DNA of 14,753 nt from an uncultured Peptococcaceae bacterium (GTDB lineage Bacteria > Bacillota > Peptococcia > Peptococcales > Peptococcaceae): NCBI GenBank assembly GCA_938044045.1, contig CALIQN010000106.1, positions 1 through 14,753 of the forward strand, in the 5' to 3' direction. Position 1 is the stretch's first letter, and every line of letters begins with the position of its first letter. Under the pieces are notes generated by a model. It searched no databases and was not told the origin of the DNA. It saw only the letters and a list, made by a program, of their open reading frames with translations. This document shows positions 1 through 6,359 of the stretch, piece by piece. The position numbers and the translations under genes are program-made.

Positions 1-25
1 AGACTTTGATTTTGTCAAGCGCAAT

Positions 26-55
26 AAAAAAGACCAAAGCATCTGCTAAGGTCTT
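26..55 (-). terminator. Rho-independent terminator of tRNA-Thr
   Basis: Read on the minus strand, AAGACC and GGTCTT (plus positions 50-55 and 30-35) form a 6-bp stem, an inner AGC/GCT can extend it, and a run of T follows (31 to 26). It begins three bases after the tRNA 3' end, so it fits as the tRNA terminator. Confidence 0.75.
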
Positions 56-57
56 AA

Positions 58-130
58 AGCCGACAATGGGACTCGAACCCGCAACCTGCTGATTACAAAT
101 CAGCTGCTCTGCCAATTGAGCTATGTCGGC
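58..130 (-). tRNA. tRNA-Thr (anticodon UGU)
   Basis: The minus strand folds as a 73-nt cloverleaf. The acceptor stem pairs GCCGACA with TGTCGGC, the D-arm carries AGCTCAATTGG, and the anticodon arm has stem GCTGA/TCAGC around loop TTTGTAA, giving anticodon TGT, which reads ACA threonine codons. The T-arm contains GGTTCGAGTCC. The discriminator base is U and the CCA tail is not encoded, so it must be added by the CCA-adding enzyme. No other tRNA lies next to it in the window. Its own promoter and terminator flank it. Confidence 0.95.
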
Positions 131-143
131 CAACTGCTTTAGT

Positions 144-172
144 ATCATAACAAACTAAAAACAAAAATGCAA
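144..172 (-). promoter_or_regulatory. Promoter of tRNA-Thr
   Basis: On the minus strand a -35 box TTGCAT (167-172) and a -10 box TATGAT (144-149) are separated by exactly 17 bases. Transcription would start about 7 bases before the tRNA 5' end. The -35 lies inside a small palindrome (ATGCAAGCAT) of unknown meaning. Confidence 0.7.
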
Positions 173-281
173 GCATTTTTTTATAAAAAATAAATTAAAT
201 GAAGTTTTGGTGTTTAAAGTGTTTAAAGAATATTATTTTAGATGTTGGAATTTTTAGGGGTATTTTAATGACGTTAAAGGC

Positions 282-310
282 TTGACGCCACTAAAACTTT
301 CACTTATAAT
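282..310 (+). promoter_or_regulatory. Sigma-70-type promoter of rplU-prp-rpmA
   Basis: TTGACG (282-287) and a perfect TATAAT (305-310) are spaced by 17 bases, close to the ideal vegetative promoter. The predicted start near 317 leaves a leader of about 95 nt before rplU. The bases from 173 to 281 are AT-rich and I see no gene or other clear signal in them. Confidence 0.88.
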
Positions 311-316
311 AATTAA

Positions 317-405
317 TTGATGTGGTATGATCCAGATCGAAACCGCTTGTTCCATAGGTTTTAAGCATAGCACCTATGACAGCGAGTATTCTCGGGAAGA
401 AGGTG
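317..405 (+). ncRNA. Probable L21 leader (5' UTR of rplU)
   Basis: The transcribed leader of rplU holds two clear hairpins: CATAGGT (353-359) with ACCTATG (372-378), and CGAG (383-386) with CTCG (391-394) closed by a TATT loop and placed directly before the ribosome binding site GAAGGTG. Firmicutes are known to carry a structured L21 leader (Rfam family L21_leader) at this place, thought to be bound by L21 or another product of the operon for feedback control. Assignment rests on position, length and the hairpin next to the Shine-Dalgarno sequence. I could not run a covariance model. Confidence 0.68.
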
Positions 406-411
406 TAATGA

Positions 412-723
412 ATGTACGCTATTATTGAAACTGGTGGTAAACAGTACAAAGTCGAAGAAGGACAAGAGCTTTCTATCGAGCTTCTCCATAAAGAAGCTGG
501 TGAAGTTGTTGACATCGATAAAGTACTCATGGTTCAAAAAGATGGTGCGTTGACAGTAGGGAAACCTTATGTCGATGGTGCAAAAGTGACTTTGAAAGTC
601 CTTGAAAATGCTAAAGCAAAGAAAGTAGTTGTTTTCAAGTTCAAAGCAAAGAAAAACTATCGTCGTAAAAAAGGTCATCGTCAACCATTCACTAAAGTTG
701 TCGTAGAAAAAATTGAAGGTTAG
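412..723 (+). CDS. rplU: 50S ribosomal protein L21
   Basis: This encodes L21, a 103-residue protein of the large ribosomal subunit that binds 23S rRNA and contacts L20. The sequence starts MYAIIETGGKQYKVEEGQ, the family signature, and ends in a basic C-terminal tail (KKNYRRKKGHRQPFT) that enters the rRNA. Length is normal for bacterial L21. The ATG at 412 has a GAAGGTG ribosome binding site about six bases upstream, just behind a leader hairpin. It is the first gene of the rplU-prp-rpmA operon, driven by the promoter at 282-310 and probably feedback-regulated through the leader. The prp start follows two bases after its stop, which suggests translational coupling. Confidence 0.98.
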   Translation: MYAIIETGGKQYKVEEGQELSIELLHKEAGEVVDIDKVLMVQKDGALTVGKPYVDGAKVTLKVLENAKAKKVVVFKFKAKKNYRRKKGHRQPFTKVVVEKIEG

Positions 724-725
724 TT

Positions 726-1061
726 TTGATAAAGGTTCATATAAAAGAAGACTTATCAAAAGGACGCATAGGTTTTAGAGTCAAGGGTCATGCAAACTTT
801 TCGGAACAGGGAACCGATATTGTTTGTGCTGGGGTGAGTGCACTAGCAATTGCCACAGTTAATAGTTTAGAGTATCATGGCGTGAGATTTTTAAAACAGC
901 GTCTCAATGAAGGACAAGCAGAAATCATTATCCAGATGCCAAAAGATGAGGTGTCAGTCGCTGTGGTAAATGCGCTTATAGAGACATTTAGACTCGGCAT
1001 AGCATCAATGACAGAGGATTATGGTAAGTATATTAGCCTTATAGACGAGCGTAGCACATAG
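726..1061 (+). CDS. prp: Ribosomal-processing cysteine protease Prp
   Basis: Prp is the cytosolic cysteine protease that removes the N-terminal extension of ribosomal protein L27 in Firmicutes and related bacteria, a step shown to be essential in Staphylococcus aureus. The 111-residue product shows the family dyad: His22 in KGHA and Cys34 in DIVCAGVSAL, at the same spacing and numbering as in the S. aureus enzyme. The start is a TTG at 726, chosen because the protein then begins MIKV and lines up with the family. A GAAGG ribosome binding site overlaps the end of rplU. It sits between rplU and rpmA, so protease and substrate are expressed from one transcript. The weak TTG start may keep its level below that of the ribosomal proteins, which is an inference. 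Confidence 0.95.
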   Translation: MIKVHIKEDLSKGRIGFRVKGHANFSEQGTDIVCAGVSALAIATVNSLEYHGVRFLKQRLNEGQAEIIIQMPKDEVSVAVVNALIETFRLGIASMTEDYGKYISLIDERST

Positions 1062-1073
1062 GGGGTGCAAGAT

Positions 1074-1352
1074 ATGGTAAAAATGAATCTTCAGCTTTTT
1101 GCATCTAAAAAAGGGGTAGGTAGTACTAAGAATGGTCGTGATTCTCGTGCGAAACGCCTTGGTGCAAAGAAATCTGATGGTCAAGTTGTAAGAGCTGGAA
1201 ACATCATTTATCGCCAAAGAGGAACAAAGATTCATCCAGGCGTAAATGTTGGTAAAGGCGGCGACGATACATTATTTGCAACAGTTGATGGTGTTGTAAA
1301 ATATGAAAGATTAGGCAAAAAGAGAACCCAAGTTAGCGTATATGCAGTGTAG
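1074..1352 (+). CDS. rpmA: 50S ribosomal protein L27, with cleavable N-terminal extension
   Basis: L27 lies near the peptidyl transferase centre, and its mature N-terminus reaches the tRNA CCA ends. The product of about 92 residues begins MVKMNLQLFASKKG. The segment NLQLF|ASKKG matches the Prp cleavage site, with predicted cutting between Phe and Ala to expose ASKKGVGSTKNGRDS. The core RQRGTKIHPGVNVGKGGDD is typical of L27. A GTG at 1065 is also in frame, but it is part of the AGGGGGTG ribosome binding site for the ATG at 1074, so I choose 1074. It is the last gene of the operon and is followed by a strong terminator. Confidence 0.97.
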   Translation: MVKMNLQLFASKKGVGSTKNGRDSRAKRLGAKKSDGQVVRAGNIIYRQRGTKIHPGVNVGKGGDDTLFATVDGVVKYERLGKKRTQVSVYAV

Positions 1353-1366
1353 GGAATGCCTATATG

Positions 1367-1396
1367 GAGGATGACTTTCGGGTCATCCTCTTTTTT
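1367..1396 (+). terminator. Rho-independent terminator after rpmA
   Basis: A perfect 9-bp stem, GAGGATGAC (1367-1375) with GTCATCCTC (1382-1390), a 6-base loop and six T residues. It separates the ribosomal operon from the mutS-like gene only 21 bases downstream. Confidence 0.93.
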
Positions 1397-1417
1397 GTAT
1401 AAGAAAGGAGGGTTATT

Positions 1418-3214
1418 TTGAATTTAGAGAAAATAGCACAGTATAAAGAAGATATTGATAAAAAATTAACTAGTGCCAAGAAAAAAGTGAGATTTGCTAG
1501 CAACATGCGTCTATTATTTGCCCTTGGTATCATTGTTTCTGTGGCGGAGTATTTTAGACGAGATATGATTGTGCTTTTAGGTTTAGCAATTGTTTTTCTC
1601 TTGGCGTTTTCTTACTTTGTGTCTGTTTTTACTAAGGCAATGGAAAGTGTTCGTTTTTTAGAGACAAAACTTGTGATTTTAGATCGCTATGAAGCACGTC
1701 TTTCCAATAAATGGCAGAGTTTTTCAGATACCGGTGATTGGTATGAAGGGTTAAGTGATCCCTTATCAGAAGATTTGGATCTTTTTGGCGAGTATTCACT
1801 TTATCAGTATTTATCGGTTGCCCATACTAGCGCAGGTCGTCAGTGCTTTGCCAAAACCTTGCTCGGTCAATCTGATGAAGATTTAAAATTGCGTCAAGAT
1901 GCGGTAAAAGAGCTGATAGAAGATGATGCGTTTGCCCTATCTTTTGAAGCAATGGGCTATCAGTTTAATGATCGCAAGCGTAAACGTGAAGAAGAAGCAG
2001 AAAAAGAACTCATTGCCTATGCTAAAGACAATAGCCCAGTGCCACCGTTCTTTTTACCTATCGCTTTAGGTATGCCACTTTTAACCCTTGCTGCTATTGG
2101 GCTTGGTGTGATGGGACTCCTAAGTCCTTTATATCCAATTTGTATGGTTTTGGCACAAATTGGCTTAACAGTTATTTTTGATGAAATGCTTGCCAAAGAG
2201 CGTGATATCATTTTAAGTTTTGTAGAACGTGTTAAAGGCTATGAAGATAGATTGGACTTGCTGAGAAAAAAAGACTATCAGTCCACGCGCTTAAAAGAAA
2301 TGAAGGCAGACTTAGACAATGTGGCTAAGGGGATCAAAAAATTGCAAAGTATTGCTGAGCTGTGGCAATGGCGAGAAAACTTCTTGTTTTACTGGATTGT
2401 TTGCGGTGTTTTTGCTTGGGATTTTAACTTACTCCTTTCTTTGAGACGTTGGAAAAAAGGTTATGGGACTTCTTTTGAAGCTTGGCTTTCTTGGATTGCC
2501 AAGGTAGAATGTTACCTTTCTTTAGGTGTTTTGGGTCGTATCTACCCTGAGCGTACGACTCTGCCAACCATTATCACACAAGATACACCTTATATTAAAG
2601 TAGAAGATGGTTACCATCCATTGTTGAATCCTCAAACTGTAGTTTCAAATTCTTATGAGCAAAGTGGAGAGATGGTGATTATCACTGGCTCTAATATGAG
2701 TGGGAAGTCGACTTTTATGCGTATGTTAGGCTTAAATACAGTCTTGGCCTACGCTGGAGGCTTAGTGGCGGCAAAAAGTTTTGTGGTCAGTCCTATGGCG
2801 ATATTTACCTCTATGCGTGTACGTGATGATGTGTCGCAAGGGATTTCTACTTTTTATGGCGAGATTTTACGCATTAAACGTGCTGTGAGTTATGCCAGTG
2901 AAAAGAAACCAATGCTTGTTTTAGTAGATGAAATTTTTAAAGGGACAAACTCTAAAGACCGTATCCTAGGCGCTAAGGCAGCCATCACCAAATTATCTAA
3001 ACCGTGGATAGTGGGGATTGTGACCACTCACGATTTTGAATTGGCAGATATGGTGAGTGATGGTGAAATTATAGGGAAAAACTTCCACTTTGAAGAACAT
3101 TATGTGGATGATGAGATAAAATTTGACTATACGATTAAAACTGGTCGTAGTCAAAGTACCAATGCTAAGCATTTGATGCGTATAGCAGGACTTTTGGATC
3201 GTGAGGAGGGATAG
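1418..3214 (+). CDS. Membrane-anchored MutS-family ATPase
   Basis: This is a 598-residue protein with the MutS C-terminal ATPase domain (domain V) on a membrane-bound N-terminal half. Hydrophobic segments lie at about 31-46, 50-70 and 210-260 (probably two). The ATPase part shows Walker A GSNMSGKST at 424-432, the STFYGEILRIK signature, Walker B LVLVDEIFKGTNS around 500-512 and a TTHD switch motif. The mismatch-recognition domain of MutS1 is missing. Similar membrane MutS-like proteins occur in Firmicutes, but their role is not established, and it should not be called mismatch repair MutS. The TTG start at 1418 has an ideal AAAGGAGG site six bases upstream. Its stop lies one base before the obg start, so the two are probably co-translated. 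A terminator separates it from rpmA and I found no clear promoter of its own. Confidence 0.9.
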   Translation: MNLEKIAQYKEDIDKKLTSAKKKVRFASNMRLLFALGIIVSVAEYFRRDMIVLLGLAIVFLLAFSYFVSVFTKAMESVRFLETKLVILDRYEARLSNKWQSFSDTGDWYEGLSDPLSEDLDLFGEYSLYQYLSVAHTSAGRQCFAKTLLGQSDEDLKLRQDAVKELIEDDAFALSFEAMGYQFNDRKRKREEEAEKELIAYAKDNSPVPPFFLPIALGMPLLTLAAIGLGVMGLLSPLYPICMVLAQIGLTVIFDEMLAKERDIILSFVERVKGYEDRLDLLRKKDYQSTRLKEMKADLDNVAKGIKKLQSIAELWQWRENFLFYWIVCGVFAWDFNLLLSLRRWKKGYGTSFEAWLSWIAKVECYLSLGVLGRIYPERTTLPTIITQDTPYIKVEDGYHPLLNPQTVVSNSYEQSGEMVIITGSNMSGKSTFMRMLGLNTVLAYAGGLVAAKSFVVSPMAIFTSMRVRDDVSQGISTFYGEILRIKRAVSYASEKKPMLVLVDEIFKGTNSKDRILGAKAAITKLSKPWIVGIVTTHDFELADMVSDGEIIGKNFHFEEHYVDDEIKFDYTIKTGRSQSTNAKHLMRIAGLLDREEG

Positions 3215-3215
3215 G

Positions 3216-4499
3216 ATGTTTTATGACTATGCCAAAATTAACGTCAAAGCAGGCGATGGCGGTAATGGTGTCGTTGCTTTTAGACGAGAAAAGTATGTAC
3301 CTCGTGGCGGCCCGTCGGGTGGTGATGGTGGTAGAGGCGGTTCTATCTACCTTGAAGCGAGTGAATCTCTACGTACTTTGATTGATTTTCGCCACAAGAT
3401 GCACTATAAGGCAAAGCGAGGGGAGCATGGACAGGGCTCCAATCAACATGGACGAGGTGCCAAGGACATCACCCTCTATGTGCCAATAGGTACTGTGGTA
3501 AAAGATAGTGAAACAGGTAAGGTATATGCTGACTTGCGTCATCATGGCGATAAGATTTTAGTCGCTCAAGGTGGCAGAGGTGGACGAGGAAATGCACGCT
3601 TTAGTAGCTCGGTCAATCGTGCACCGGCTGTTGCCGAAAATGGTGAAGCTGGGGAAGAACGTTGGCTACAGCTTGAATTGAAGCTTTTGGCTGATGTAGG
3701 CTTGATAGGTTTTCCAAATGTCGGAAAGTCAACCATTATTAGCCATGTCTCTAAGGCTAAGCCGAAGATTGGCAATTATCACTTTACGACTATCGAGCCT
3801 AATTTGGGCATGGTCGAGGTAGGCCCTGGGGAATCCTTTGTCATTTGCGATGTTCCTGGTTTGATTGAGGGTGCTGCTGATGGAGCAGGTCTTGGACATA
3901 GATTTTTGCGTCATATTGAAAGAAATCGTATCTTAGCCCATGTCTTTGACCTATCAGGCTCTGAAGGCAGAGATCCCTTGGAAGATATTGCCAAAGTTGA
4001 TAAAGAATTGGAACGTTATAGTGAAAAACTACTCGATAAGCCTCGTGTTCTTGTTGCGAATAAGACAGATATTACAGAAGATGTAAAAGAGGCTTTGCAA
4101 AAGATAAAAGACGCTTATCCGACAATGGAAGTGTTTGCTGTTTCTGGGGCAACAGGAGAAGGTTTAAAAGAGCTGATGAATCGTTTGAGTCAGATTTTAA
4201 ATGCTTTACCAAAAGAAGACTATAGTGCCTTAGATGAGTTGGATAGCGATGAGGAAGTGACCATTTCCTTACCAGATAAGGGCTTCAATATCATCAAGGT
4301 AGATGAAACAACTTATGAAGTAGTAGGCGAGGAAATCATCAGATTGGTACAAAAGACTCAATTTGATTATGATGAGTCAGTCAATCGCTTCTTAAATATT
4401 ATTTCCAAAATCGGTGTTGAGGATGCCCTTAGAAAAGCAGGTATTCAAGAAGGCGATACTGTTATTATTGGGCCTATGGCACTTGACTATCTAGAGTAG
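3216..4499 (+). CDS. obgE: GTPase Obg (CgtA)
   Basis: Obg is an essential GTPase acting in 50S ribosome assembly and stress signalling. The 427-residue product has all three domains: the glycine-rich Obg fold (about 1-158, with GDGGNG and GGDGGRGG), the G domain with G1 GFPNVGKST at 165-173, G3 DVPGLIEGA, G4 NKTD and G5 SGATGEG, and the C-terminal OCT domain from about residue 345 (SLPDKGFNIIKVDE onward). The start at 3216 gives MFYDYAKINVKAGDGG, matching the family. An upstream in-frame GTG at 3201 belongs to the mutS-like gene end and adds five unusual residues. The GGAGGG site (3204-3209) lies inside the end of the preceding gene, which points to translational coupling. Length is normal. 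Confidence 0.97.
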   Translation: MFYDYAKINVKAGDGGNGVVAFRREKYVPRGGPSGGDGGRGGSIYLEASESLRTLIDFRHKMHYKAKRGEHGQGSNQHGRGAKDITLYVPIGTVVKDSETGKVYADLRHHGDKILVAQGGRGGRGNARFSSSVNRAPAVAENGEAGEERWLQLELKLLADVGLIGFPNVGKSTIISHVSKAKPKIGNYHFTTIEPNLGMVEVGPGESFVICDVPGLIEGAADGAGLGHRFLRHIERNRILAHVFDLSGSEGRDPLEDIAKVDKELERYSEKLLDKPRVLVANKTDITEDVKEALQKIKDAYPTMEVFAVSGATGEGLKELMNRLSQILNALPKEDYSALDELDSDEEVTISLPDKGFNIIKVDETTYEVVGEEIIRLVQKTQFDYDESVNRFLNIISKIGVEDALRKAGIQEGDTVIIGPMALDYLE

Positions 4500-4519
4500 T
4501 AGGGATAGAGAGGGATAAC

Positions 4520-4702
4520 ATGACGTATCTATTATTAGCAGGGGTGGTTTTGCTTTCGATGATTTTTAGAGTTTTAGCACTTAAGCAAGTAAAGAATACA
4601 GAAATGTCTGCTAAGGAAAAACGACAAAAATATATTTTATTTAATCTAGGCTTTTATATCTCTATAGCGCTAGCATTTTATTTGGTGTATACCATAACAT
4701 AA
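4520..4702 (+). CDS. Small two-helix membrane protein
   Basis: This 60-residue protein has a hydrophobic segment at about 3-20 and another at about 40-58, joined by a charged, basic loop (KQVKNTEMSAKEKRQK). It has no cleavable signal peptide and would be a small inner-membrane hairpin protein. A GAGAGGG site precedes the ATG. It starts 20 bases after obg and ends before a terminator, so it is very likely co-transcribed with obg. I do not recognise a family. The coding reading is supported by the ribosome binding site, the position and the coherent helix-loop-helix pattern. Confidence 0.7.
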   Translation: MTYLLLAGVVLLSMIFRVLALKQVKNTEMSAKEKRQKYILFNLGFYISIALAFYLVYTIT

Positions 4703-4715
4703 CAAGCAATAAAGT

Positions 4716-4774
4716 AAAAAAACTAACCTTATTAAATGAGTCCTAAAGGCTAATCTGATAAGGTTAGTTTTTTT
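4716..4774. terminator. Long hairpin terminator closing the obg unit
   Basis: A 13-bp perfect stem (4720-4732 with 4758-4770), extended to 17 bp by A/T runs, encloses a 25-base loop that itself contains CCT/AGG. The A run before and T run after make it able to work on both strands. It marks the left border of the accessory gene block. Confidence 0.9.
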
Positions 4775-4797
4775 ATTGTGAAGGAAAAATTTAGTGA

Positions 4798-4826
4798 TAG
4801 AAAAATTATGCTAAGAAGCGTATACT
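4798..4826 (+). promoter_or_regulatory. Possible promoter of the accessory block
   Basis: TATACT (4821-4826) is a good -10 box. A weak -35, TAGAAA (4798-4803), lies 17 bases before it. It sits after a terminator and about 40 bases before the first gene of the block, where a promoter is needed. Confidence 0.45.
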
Positions 4827-4868
4827 AGAAGTGGCACAAGTTTAAATAAATCATAAGGAGATAGTGTG

Positions 4869-5195
4869 ATGAAAAAATTTGATGAAAATTATGTTTTGTT
4901 AGAAGATATGGTTAATGATGACTACTATCCTAAATTTCTTGTTGATAAAGTTAAGGACTTGATTATTCCAGTCATTGAACGCCTTGAAAGTGGTGAAAAG
5001 GATGAGGCAGTCATTCAAGAGTCACTTGATACCATGACCTTAGCCATCAATGACCTACAGGAAGAATTTTACGAACACGATAGCGAGCTTGAAACCATGG
5101 CAAGGGATAGTATCGCAACGACGATTGGCGATATTTTAGAATACTTTAACATTGATATTGACCTAGAAACAGCCTTGGCAGAAAGAGATTGGTAA
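4869..5195 (+). CDS. DUF5713 family protein
   Basis: A 108-residue acidic, helical protein that I recognise as DUF5713 by its N-terminal pattern (ENYVLLEDMVNDDYYPKFLV followed by KVKDLI) and the C-terminal region ETMARDSIATTIGDIL. No catalytic motif, signal peptide or membrane segment is seen, so it is probably cytosolic. The family has no established function. It is often found beside immunity-type genes, and here it leads a block of them. An AAGGAG site (4855-4860) serves the ATG at 4869, and a GTG three bases earlier is also possible. The next gene follows after 24 to 27 bases. Confidence 0.8.
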   Translation: MKKFDENYVLLEDMVNDDYYPKFLVDKVKDLIIPVIERLESGEKDEAVIQESLDTMTLAINDLQEEFYEHDSELETMARDSIATTIGDILEYFNIDIDLETALAERDW

Positions 5196-5219
5196 GGCTA
5201 TCTTTAAACGAGGTGAAAT

Positions 5220-5585
5220 ATGATGGAAAAAGTGTTTAAAAAGATAGACTTGAAAGCTATCTTGGTGGACTGGGATGAACCTGATGGCTGTATTGCCGCA
5301 GATAGGATTATGGTGGATGGTCAGAGGGTTGGTTACATGTATCGAGAAGTACCTGACAGTGATACTGCATTTGGCAAAGTGGACAGTGGCTGGCGATTTT
5401 TTGCAGGCGATGAAGATGATGACTATGCCAACAATCCTGATAATTTAAGCTTATACACGTTAAACACGATTTGCAATTATGATCCTACGATAGTGCCTTT
5501 TTTAGCATCACCTTATAATAGTGCCTACTTTAAAAATGAAGAAGGTATCTTTGAGGCAGAACCATTTGAAGTGAGGGAAGAATAG
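5220..5585 (+). CDS. DUF2185 / Imm33-type protein
   Basis: This 121-residue protein matches the DUF2185 family, also listed as immunity protein Imm33. The marks are VGYMYREVPDSD at about 38-49, SGWRFFAGDEDDDY at 56-69, NPDNLSLYTLNTICNYDP after it, and a final PYNSAYF segment. It is acidic and cytosolic, as expected for a protein that neutralises a toxin, but no toxin partner is present and the role here is inferred from the family. Two start codons lie side by side (ATG at 5220 and 5223). The GAGGTG site at 5210-5215 fits the second better. It lies close behind the DUF5713 gene and is probably co-transcribed with it. Confidence 0.85.
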   Translation: MMEKVFKKIDLKAILVDWDEPDGCIAADRIMVDGQRVGYMYREVPDSDTAFGKVDSGWRFFAGDEDDDYANNPDNLSLYTLNTICNYDPTIVPFLASPYNSAYFKNEEGIFEAEPFEVREE

Positions 5586-5590
5586 CACCT

Positions 5591-5599
5591 TGGTATAAT
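5591..5599 (+). promoter_or_regulatory. Possible extended -10 promoter
   Basis: TGGTATAAT is a perfect extended -10 element (TGn plus TATAAT). It lies just after the stop of the DUF2185 gene, 33 bases before the next start. No -35 box is at the right distance, but extended -10 promoters can work without one. Confidence 0.5.
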
Positions 5600-5632
5600 A
5601 GGCTAGCGTCTTAAAAAGAAAAGGGAAAGAAG

Positions 5633-6214
5633 ATGACAAAGGAAACAAAAAAGTATATTCAAATGGTCACACTTGAGGAAATACCATGGCATAGGTTACC
5701 GACAGTTTATGGTAGGGCGACTGATTTTCCCAAATATATCAAGATACTACAAAAGATGGAAGATAAGAAGGCGATGGCAGAAGCAGGAGAAGCCCTAGCC
5801 ATCAATATGGAGCATCAAGATACCTTTTGGCAGGCAACGCCCTTTGCCTTGATTTTTCTTTTGCGGGTTTTTAAGGAGGCTGTAGAGGAAAGGGGAAAAA
5901 ATAAGTTTGCTGCCTATCTTGTAAGCGAATTACTAGAGCTTTTTGTCATCCTTGCCAAAGTCATCCATGAGGTGGAAAAGATGGCGCATAGCGCCCCGCT
6001 ACCACAGTTTACAGATATGATCAGAGAAGTCTACTTGTGGTCAGAGGATTATGATGAAGCAGCAGATGAGCTGCGTTATGAAGAAGACGAGGTATTTCCA
6101 GATGACTTGTTTTATAGTTTTTATTATTACACTTATCAAGCCTTGCTCGCCTATCAACCACTCTTTGAACAACTAGAGGATAAAGAGGCCAAGGTACTTT
6201 GTTCTTACTTATAA
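5633..6214 (+). CDS. Helical protein with HEAT-like N-terminal module
   Basis: A 193-residue, mainly helical, acidic protein without signal or membrane segments. Residues 14-35 (LEEIPWHRLPTVYG, then a DFPKYIKIL helix) and 56-80 (NMEHQDTFWQATPFALIFLL) resemble the first repeats of HEAT-repeat proteins that are common in actinomycetes and some Firmicutes, with the pattern LDDI-W-L-HAYG and NI-HQGT-YEAT-AVPFL. This match is from memory and moderate. The usual long series of repeats is missing, so this is a short version. HEAT proteins of this kind bind other proteins, which fits an immunity role, but that is inference. An AAAGGGAAAG site precedes the ATG. A terminator follows, so it ends a sub-unit of the block. 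Confidence 0.75.
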   Translation: MTKETKKYIQMVTLEEIPWHRLPTVYGRATDFPKYIKILQKMEDKKAMAEAGEALAINMEHQDTFWQATPFALIFLLRVFKEAVEERGKNKFAAYLVSELLELFVILAKVIHEVEKMAHSAPLPQFTDMIREVYLWSEDYDEAADELRYEEDEVFPDDLFYSFYYYTYQALLAYQPLFEQLEDKEAKVLCSYL

Positions 6215-6221
6215 ACTGAAT

Positions 6222-6257
6222 AAAAATGCCTTTGTCATTTTGATAGAGGCATTTTTT
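6222..6257 (+). terminator. Rho-independent terminator inside the accessory block
   Basis: A 10-bp stem, AAAAATGCCT (6222-6231) with AGGCATTTTT (6247-6256), is extended inward by TTGTCA/TGATAG pairs that include wobble pairs, and is followed by a T. It splits the block into two transcription units. Confidence 0.85.
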
Positions 6258-6293
6258 ATAATTGATGAGACTAGTGGAAGCTAGTGTTTTTTT

Positions 6294-6321
6294 TTGATTG
6301 ATTTTTTATTAGTAGTATTTT
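6294..6321 (+). promoter_or_regulatory. Possible promoter of the second accessory unit
   Basis: TTGATT (6294-6299) and TATTTT (6316-6321) are 16 bases apart, between a terminator and the next gene. Both boxes deviate from consensus, so this is tentative. Confidence 0.35.
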
Positions 6322-6359
6322 AATCTAAGCTTTAGATAGAAGAATAAAGGGAGGTCATT

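Noticed and set aside
163..181. Palindrome AAAATGCAAGCATTTT as a terminator
   Set aside because: No gene ends beside it on either strand. The loop would be only 4 bases, and its centre serves as the -35 box of the tRNA promoter.
361..759. Minus-strand ORF of 132 codons
   Set aside because: It lies opposite rplU, has no ribosome binding site that I can see, and reads as the antisense of a well-supported ribosomal gene.
3201..3215. Upstream GTG as obg start
   Set aside because: It would add MRRDR before the conserved MFYDYAKINVKAGDGG start and use up the ribosome binding site GGAGGG.
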